A stretch of 10,991 bases of DNA from assembly GCA_026770595.1 (NCBI GenBank), contig MU634638.1, forward strand, positions 1 to 10,991, written 5' to 3'. The notes under the pieces were generated by a model. It was not told where the DNA came from. It worked only from the letters and a program-made list of their open reading frames with translations, and did not search any database. Positions 6,929 to 10,991 of the stretch are shown in pieces; the first letter of the stretch is position 1; each line of letters begins with the position of its first letter. This DNA is from Ochromonadaceae sp. CCMP2298. Taxonomy: Eukaryota; Sar; Synurophyceae; Ochromonadales; Ochromonadaceae. The position numbers and the translations under genes were made by a program.

Positions 6929-8250
6929 ATGGTCCGAACCAAGACTAACCCCACGAAGAACAACTTCAAGAGCTCCTCCAAGCACCGGCAAAGTAAACGT
7001 ATTTAAAAGTACAGGATTACACTTAAAGTACAGTTGCACCTGTACTTAGTACAGGTGTAGAAAAAATTATAAGAAAAGTAGAGTTAAAGCTGTACTTAGT
7101 ACATGCCTTAAATGGGTTTTCAACGCGATTCATGAAATCCCTTTTTGGGATTTCATGAATAACCCTTTCTCGGTGTAGGAGTACAGGTTAAGCTGTACTA
7201 AGTGAATGCATAGATCCCTTCCCAACTGGCCTGGCTAGCAGTATGCTTTATTCTAGGTGCCATTTTTTATGTGCAGTATGTTATATGCCGTATGCTATGT
7301 GCTGTACACTATGTGCTGTATGCTGTGTGCTGTATGCTATGTACTGTATGCTGTGAGGAAATCCTTTTTGGAGTTTCTGAATGAGGAAATCAAAGTAAGG
7401 ATTTCCTCTTTAATCCCTTCTCAGTGTAGTAGGACTGGTACCACGGTCGCTCTTTCGGCAGGAAATCCCTTTTGGGGATTTCCTGAATAACTCTTTCTAC
7501 AGTCGCTCTTCAGGCATGAAATCCCTTTTTGGGATTTCATGAATAACCCTTTCTCGGTGTAGGAGTACAGGTTAAGCCTTAAAGTACAGGTAGCCTTAAA
7601 GTACAGGTTTAACCTTAAAGTACTTAGTACAGCAGCAGGAGGGCCTGGCTCTGTCAAATAGTACTGATTTTGCTGTATTTTACAGTAACATTAAAGTACA
7701 GGATAACACTTAAAGTACAGTGATTTAGTATTCCAATCTTAAAGTACATAAATGTACCGGGAAATTTGTACATTTACTTTGCCAGTAAAGGGCGCAGCCA
7801 AAGCCATCAGCACCTTGCTGCAGGGCAAGTCTCCGAAGGCTTAACGCCCCTACAACGAGGGAGGCGTTAAGAGACCACACAGGTTCAGACCTGGGACAAA
7901 TCAGAGCATACCAGCGTTCCACCCACACGCTCATTCAAGAGATGCCTTTCCAGCGCTTGGTGCGTGAGGTGAGCCAGGACATAATCGACGAGGAGAAGCG
8001 CCTGGTAGGCCAGAGCATTGTGAAACGCCTGCAGCCCTTCGAGGTTCGCTGGCAGTCGGCCGCGGTGCTGGCCTTGCAGGAGGCCTCTGAGGCGTTATTG
8101 ACGGGCCTGTTCGAAGACGCAAACATGTGCGCCATCCACGCCAAGAGAGTCAAAATCCAGCCCAAGAACCTCCACCTGGCGCTCCGCATCCGTGGTGTGT
8201 CCACGGGAATGCTCAAGTGCGTCCCTTCCGCAGAGTATTCTCGTAAGTGA
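6929..8250 (+). CDS. Centromeric histone H3 (CenH3/CENP-A)-like variant, two exons
   Basis: Histone H3-family protein, about 167 residues. Exon 1 (6929-6992) encodes an H3-like tail, [22 protein letters not shown] donor AAA|GTAAAC at 6993 and a frame-compatible acceptor CATCAG at 7810 join it to exon 2, ending TGA 8248-8250. An alternative in-frame acceptor is ACACAG at 7882. The fold is clear: alpha-[13 protein letters not shown], alpha-1 [13 protein letters not shown], alpha-2 [21 protein letters not shown], then [12 protein letters not shown] and LALRIRG. CenH3 hallmarks: Trp102 where H3 has Phe84, Ala125 where H3 has Thr107, and an expanded loop 1 of 22 residues (79-100) against 5 in H3 and 7 in human CENP-A. 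CenH3 replaces H3 in centromeric nucleosomes under the kinetochore. A GTAAGT at 8243 may be a further donor, changing the C-terminus. H3 family is near certain; CenH3 identity is likely. Confidence 0.8.
7128..7577. repeat. Family of hairpin modules (GAAATCCC-TTTTT-GGGATTTC)
   Basis: Four related modules. The first has perfect 14-bp arms at 7128-7141/7147-7160 around TTTTT. The last, 7515-7541, has 11-bp arms with the same core. The third, 7459-7485, has arms CAGGAAATCCC/GGGATTTCCTG, differing from the others on both arms in a matched way so pairing is kept. The second (about 7354-7408) is degenerate but contains GAGGAAATC/GATTTCCTC. Each is followed by AATAACCCTTTCTCGGTGTAG or a relative, and the third and fourth are preceded by GGTCGCTCTT or AGTCGCTCTT. 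Modules one and four share an identical run of more than 55 bases. Confidence 0.8.
7277..7355. repeat. 14-bp tandem repeat, about 5.6 copies
   Basis: Consensus TATGCTATGTGCTG, in phase at 7277, 7291, 7305, 7319, 7333 and a partial copy at 7347, with one to a few changes per copy. It lies inside the histone-variant intron. The open frame across it (repeating YAVCYVL-like residues) is a product of the repeat, not a gene. Confidence 0.85.
7840..7871 (+). repeat. 9-bp perfect stem near the exon 2 acceptor
   Basis: CTTAACGCC at 7840-7848 and GGCGTTAAG at 7863-7871 are exact reverse complements around a 14-base loop. The stem lies between the two in-frame acceptors (7810 and 7882) of the H3-variant gene. 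It would be coding under the first model and intronic under the second. Confidence 0.6.
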
Positions 8251-8507
8251 GGAGGAGAGATCGACGTTCACCGAGGTACATGAATTTAAAAACAACAGGC
8301 ACAGCACCTCTTCGCTGAAGACGGCAAGCGTTATTAGATGTAAGATTTTTAAAGAGCCCTTTAATCAGAGCCTGTTTAAGATATTGAAAGTTGTTTTCTA
8401 AGAGGGGATTACAGCTCATATTAAAAAATGGTGGAAAGGGCCTTCTACATAGGTAGCGTAGACCCTGGGCTTACGCAAAAGTTGATGTATATTAATAGTG
8501 GCATACG
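8244..8507 (-). repeat. 264-bp inverted repeat, right arm
   Basis: Reverse-complement copy of 5392-5655 with no gaps. It starts within the last codons of the histone variant and ends just before a short direct repeat. On the minus strand it still encodes the frame that ends the 507-codon ORF (ending EGPFHHFLI), but there is no trace of the rest of that ORF beyond 8507. It is therefore either a terminal repeat of a 3.1-kb element or a truncated fragment of another element copy. Confidence 0.9.
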
Positions 8508-8510
8508 TGT

Positions 8511-8552
8511 AAGGCTCCCATATAACCCGTGAAGGGCTCCCATAACCCAGGT
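8511..8552. repeat. 21-bp direct repeat, two copies
   Basis: AAGGCTCCCATATAACCCGTG is followed directly by AAGGGCTCCCATAACCCAGGT: the same words with small shifts. It begins three bases outside the right arm of the inverted repeat, so it may mark an insertion scar, though no matching copy borders the left arm. Confidence 0.55.
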
Positions 8553-8628
8553 ATCTACAAACCTCCCCAACCTCGCCTGCCCGCCCCTCTGCGTCGCTAT
8601 CTGAACTACTCGCACCTCTGCCCGTCCT

Positions 8629-9126
8629 TCAATTGTCTCTGCGCCGGCTATCTAAACTGCTGATGCTCATTTGGATGCTGCCTTCTCGTACAGACGTTGC
8701 CGCACGCCTCAGCTGATCAGGGGCCCGCCATCCACGAATCAGTGTGCTCCACAAGGTTGTCCTCGTGCTCCGCCCGCGCGTCCCTAGTTGGGCTGGGAAG
8801 TGGTCTGAATGTAAGATGCAGATTTATGTAGGTATGTTCAGTAAACATGGAGATAACTCACATACTTGGAGCCTCTCTTAGCTGTTTCGCCGCCTCCGAA
8901 AAATAGTCTTCCAGCGGCACGTTGCCGGGGCACTGGGGGCAGGAGAAGTCAGTGGAAAACCCTGCTTCAATTACGTTTTGAACACCTCTTGGACTAGGAA
9001 AGGGTGCTAGTGCCTCCCCACACTCACCAGCAGGCCACCAGAGACCTCGGTTCTCGGCCGCGCCCTGGCCCCGAAGTTACAGCACGCAGCGCCCCCTGAG
9101 TCGACCTGCACGGTGCTAAGTTCGTT
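8629..9126 (-). CDS. Candidate three-exon gene, function unknown, 5' end unclear
   Basis: Built from splice signals. Exon 1 (open from 9126 to 9028) ends CTGCTG|GTGAGTG. Intron 1 (9027-8933, 95 bases) ends CTCCTGCCCCCAG. Exon 2 (8932-8866) encodes CPGNVPLEDYFSEAAKQLRE and ends CCAA|GTATGTG. Intron 2 (8865-8805, 61 bases) ends CTTACATTCAG. Exon 3 (8804-8629) encodes NHFPAQLGTRGRSTRT onwards to TGA 8629-8631. One frame runs through all three exons with both junctions in phase, and both introns have good consensus ends, which is unlikely by chance. No ATG lies in exon 1's open part, so an upstream exon is missing or the gene is a remnant. No family is recognised. The product is basic, Arg-rich at its C-terminus. 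Its 3' end lies about 120 bases from the right arm of the inverted repeat. Confidence 0.4.
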
Positions 9127-9595
9127 TCAGTCTAAATGAGTATCTAGGGATACGATTCAACTGTCAAAAGTGTGCCCACTTTACTTGCTTAGTGGCAGAG
9201 CGCCTTCAATTTTGAGAGTGTGCACGCCAGCAACGGCTGCTGAGTGTAACGGCTTAAGTGAGGGGAAGTACGTACTGTACACTAGGGACTGTGTAACGGA
9301 CAAACTATGGATAGTACGTTCTATAGCGTCACAGCTCACAAGATGTGCAATACCGACTTTATACTACTAAAGTTTGACTAGTCTGTTAAAAGGTATTGTT
9401 TATGGGGAAAAGTTTATCTAATATCCGCAGCAATGAATAGTCGTTTTTAGCTGTATAAACAAGCTTTGTCGGGGACAGCTATGATAGGTTTCTATAGAAA
9501 CTTTCCAATTGTAATGCACTATAATGGACTGTAATGCACTGTACTTTAACATACTTTAGCGAGGTCTGTGCAGCGGGCGGCGGTGTGTGTGGAAA
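9127..9595. other. Non-coding AT-rich stretch
   Basis: No gene was recognised on either strand; the longest frame (9170-9370, plus) has no recognisable features. A 10-bp tandem repeat, GTAATGCACT / ATAATGGACT / GTAATGCACT, runs from 9511 to 9540. This may be the shared upstream region of the minus-strand gene model to the left and the plus-strand gene to the right. Confidence 0.4.
9511..9540. repeat. 10-bp tandem repeat, three copies
   Basis: GTAATGCACT occurs twice around the variant ATAATGGACT and is followed by a weaker fourth copy (GTACTTTAAC). A ten-base spacing matches one DNA turn, which would suit a row of protein sites, but nothing else supports that. Confidence 0.6.
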
Positions 9596-10077
9596 CAGGT
9601 GAGCGATGCTCAACCCCCTGACTTTCAGACCCCCCAAAAGCACTCACTAGAGCATTTAGTCAGCGGGGGTTTCGAATATCTTCTCTGCCGGGGTATAGCA
9701 GGCCGGTGTCCTATAGAAGTGAGCCCTGGCGAGGTCGGGAATCCAAACGTGCAGGTAAGAGGACGCGTCAGACGGAGACTGCGCGGCGGGGGAAAAAGCA
9801 GGTAAGCGGCGCTCACCTTGCTAAACATTATCCACTCGTCGATAATTTCCTCGCGATTCCGCCCTGCCTGCACAGCTGCTCCGGAGATGGGCGAGTTCGC
9901 AGTGCTCAGATATGGGGGCTGCTCCAGCAGGCCAGAAAAGCAGATCTGGCAGGCCGTTCTTGGCCGCACCAAGCTACAGGAGGCCAGACAGGTACCCAAC
10001 TAGTAGATTGCGGAAGGACACTAGACTGCAATGCACTTTTGAAATGTTCGAGATCGGCCATAGTGCGTGCAGGTGAG
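9596..10077 (+). promoter_or_regulatory. Cluster of four perfect 5' splice sites (CAGGTRAG)
   Basis: CAGGTGAG at 9596, CAGGTAAG at 9752, CAGGTAAG at 9799 and CAGGTGAG at 10070, all on the plus strand. Plausible acceptors lie between them (TTTCAG near 9630, GCGTCAG near 9770, CTGCACAG at 9875). The frame across 9587-9754 is open (KQVSDAQPPDFQTPQ...). These may be alternative or non-coding first exons of the gene starting at 9887, or an upstream gene; I could not settle on one exon chain. Confidence 0.45.
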
Positions 10078-10991
10078 ACGAGATCGCGAGTGTCTCTGCG
10101 AGTGTTCCATTCTTGCTCACCCTTTACCACCAAAAAGCAAAACCGTCTGCCAACAAAGTCAAAAGCTGCACAAAGACGCCTGCTCTTGTGAAACACTTAG
10201 GCCGATATTTCACGGGTTTTGAAACCTTCTGCTTTATTTCCCGACGGTTTTTTTGCCGCGGGAAAGCCGTCGATTTGGCTCTTGCACGGAGGGCAACCTT
10301 CACCTATTTTGGAGAGGTTGTGCGCTTCCATAATACACGGAAAGACTACAGAAAACCAGCTTTCCCGACTGAATCCTGGCATTCTAGCAGTGCAGAAAGC
10401 CAGGATTCTGTCAGAGAGCTTGCAAGCACTGGCGGAGGACGCGTCTGTGGGTTATGTGGGTACTGATGGCTCTTGGCGATCCAGAGGCTCCTTGGGGCGC
10501 AGCGCAGACGTGGGTGTGGCGACAGAGGAGGAGGAGGAGGGGGAGGGGTCTGGGGCGGAGGCTGGCACCGAGGAGCTGTGTCTGCACTCCCCCTATGAGA
10601 GCCTGCTGCCGCCCATCCAGCAGAGCAGTACCGCCTCAGTCTCCGCCTCCCCCACAGACACCAAGAGGCGTGCGCAGACCAGCAGGGGCAAGGGCTCCAG
10701 CAGCAGCAGCACCAGCACCCCCCATAGCACCTTCTCCAGCTATCTGCAGCGCGAGGTCATGCGGAAGCAGAGGGCGGCGCAGACACTCAACGAGACCTTC
10801 CTGGTGAGCACACAGCGCCACGCACAGGACATAGCATAAGTACACAGCACTTCTCCGACTTCTTATCGCTCATTCTCCGTGTGTGTGTCCTCTGTTCTGT
10901 CCTATGTGCAGGCAAAGGCGGCACAGCTGATGCGCGAGGCCGATCTGCGAGACGCACTCGACCCCTCCCTGCCCCCACTCAGCCCCCCCCC
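9887..10991 (+). CDS. Three-exon gene, acidic serine-rich product, truncated at window end
   Basis: Exon 1: ATG 9887 to 9991, peptide MGEFAVLRYGGCSSRPEKQI then WQAVLGRTKLQEARQ, donor CAG|GTACCC. Exon 2: 10396-10803 after CAGTGCAG, starting KARILSESLQALAEDASVGY. Exon 3: 10912 to the edge after TCCTATGTGCAG, starting AKAAQLMREADLRDALDPSL. All junctions are phase 0 and in frame. Introns are 404 and 108 bases. Exon 2 carries a run of Glu (EEEEEGEGSG), a Ser run, basic KRRAQTSRGKG, then a helical, charged REVMRKQRAAQTLNETFL that continues into exon 3; this suggests a disordered middle and a coiled-coil-prone end. No family is recognised. Without the last splice the frame would end at 10839. The start is uncertain because the frame is also open upstream to 9818. 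The gene model is likely; its function is unknown. Confidence 0.6.

Larger units (their letters stand above)
7009..7757. repeat. Dispersed CTTAAAGTACAG / GTACAGG repeats
   Basis: The word TTAAAGTACAG or close variants recurs near 7022, 7580, 7595, 7613, 7692, 7708 and 7739. A longer pair, AAAGTACAGGATWACACTTAAAGTACAG, appears at about 7006 and 7694. Because GTAC is self-complementary, many copies form small palindromes, such as CACCTGTAC/GTACAGGTG at 7037-7057. Similar AAAGTACAT words occur at 168-176 near the upstream gene's poly(A) signal, which suggests a repeat scattered through the genome. Confidence 0.7.
6993..7810 (+). other. Repeat-filled intron of the H3-variant gene
   Basis: About 818 bases between GTAAAC and CATCAG, far longer than the other introns modelled here (61-404 bases). 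It holds GTAC-rich repeats, a 14-bp tandem array and at least four hairpin modules. All three frames are interrupted. The acceptor lacks the strong pyrimidine tract of the other introns; the better-looking TTGCTGCAG at 7823 is out of frame with exon 1. The exact 3' end is therefore unsure. Confidence 0.55.

Noticed and set aside
1500-6930. Terminal inverted repeats bounding the whole MULE module
   Set aside because: Comparing both flanks by eye gave no convincing match. The ends may lie outside the areas compared or be too diverged.
7257-7490. 77-codon Cys/Tyr/Val-rich open frame
   Set aside because: It is the translation of the 14-bp tandem repeat and a hairpin module.
7421-7657. Minus-strand open frame with repeated TLRLNLY
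   Set aside because: It comes from the GTAC-rich repeats.
8192-8419. Open frames on both strands through the right repeat arm (FTEVHEFKNNRH... and its opposite)
   Set aside because: The same frames occur in the left arm, but the differences between arms are spread over all codon positions, with no sign of protein constraint.
247-9496. Shared TAGGTTTCTATAG at 246-258 and 9484-9496, and a similar word near 6570, as possible transposon ends
   Set aside because: Similarity stops outside 13 bases, and about one such match is expected by chance in a window this size.
10113-10466. Open frames inside the 404-base intron of the last gene
   Set aside because: They are out of frame with the exons, lack features, and are interrupted by the in-frame splice model.
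1-10991. CRISPR arrays, tRNA or rRNA genes
   Set aside because: No spaced direct repeats, tRNA T-arm signatures or rRNA core words were found; the repeats present are tandem or hairpin types.

Overview
The window reads as nuclear DNA of a eukaryote, most likely a free-living protist. It has spliceosomal introns with pyrimidine-rich 3' ends and GTGAGT/GTATGT-type donors, a histone H3-family gene, a Mutator-like (MULE) transposase and a SET-domain relative. No ribosome-binding sites, operons, rRNA or tRNA were seen. The species cannot be fixed from sequence alone.

Layout: (1) 1-203, the last exon and 3' end of an unknown plus-strand gene, with an AATAAA signal. (2) 204-1668, a stretch without a convincing gene. 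(3) 1669-6398, a three-gene block that looks like one mobile element: a MULE transposase (minus, one frameshift), a divergent 507-codon ORF of unknown function (plus), and a converging SET-domain gene (minus) broken by two frameshifts and one stop codon. (4) 6399-8250, the most interesting locus: a two-exon histone H3 variant with hallmarks of centromeric H3 (CenH3/CENP-A) and an unusually long loop 1. Its roughly 0.8 kb intron is filled with GTAC-rich repeats, a 14-bp tandem array and a family of hairpins. (5) 8244-8507, an inverted copy (about 91% identical, no gaps) of the segment at 5392-5655 that joins the 3' ends of the 507-codon ORF and the SET gene. (6) 8629-9126, a small three-exon gene model on the minus strand. 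(7) 9127-9886, mostly non-coding DNA, with several perfect CAGGTRAG donor motifs towards its right end. (8) 9887 to the window end, a three-exon plus-strand gene with an acidic, serine-rich product, truncated by the window edge.

The transposase, the 507-codon ORF and the SET gene are arranged as divergent then convergent transcription units, as expected of genes carried by one element. A transposon-borne SET methyltransferase could act on chromatin, but that is inference. The CenH3-like gene is intact in the conserved fold and lies between the two arms of the 264-bp inverted repeat. It is either a host gene invaded by element fragments or a host gene enclosed within a composite element.
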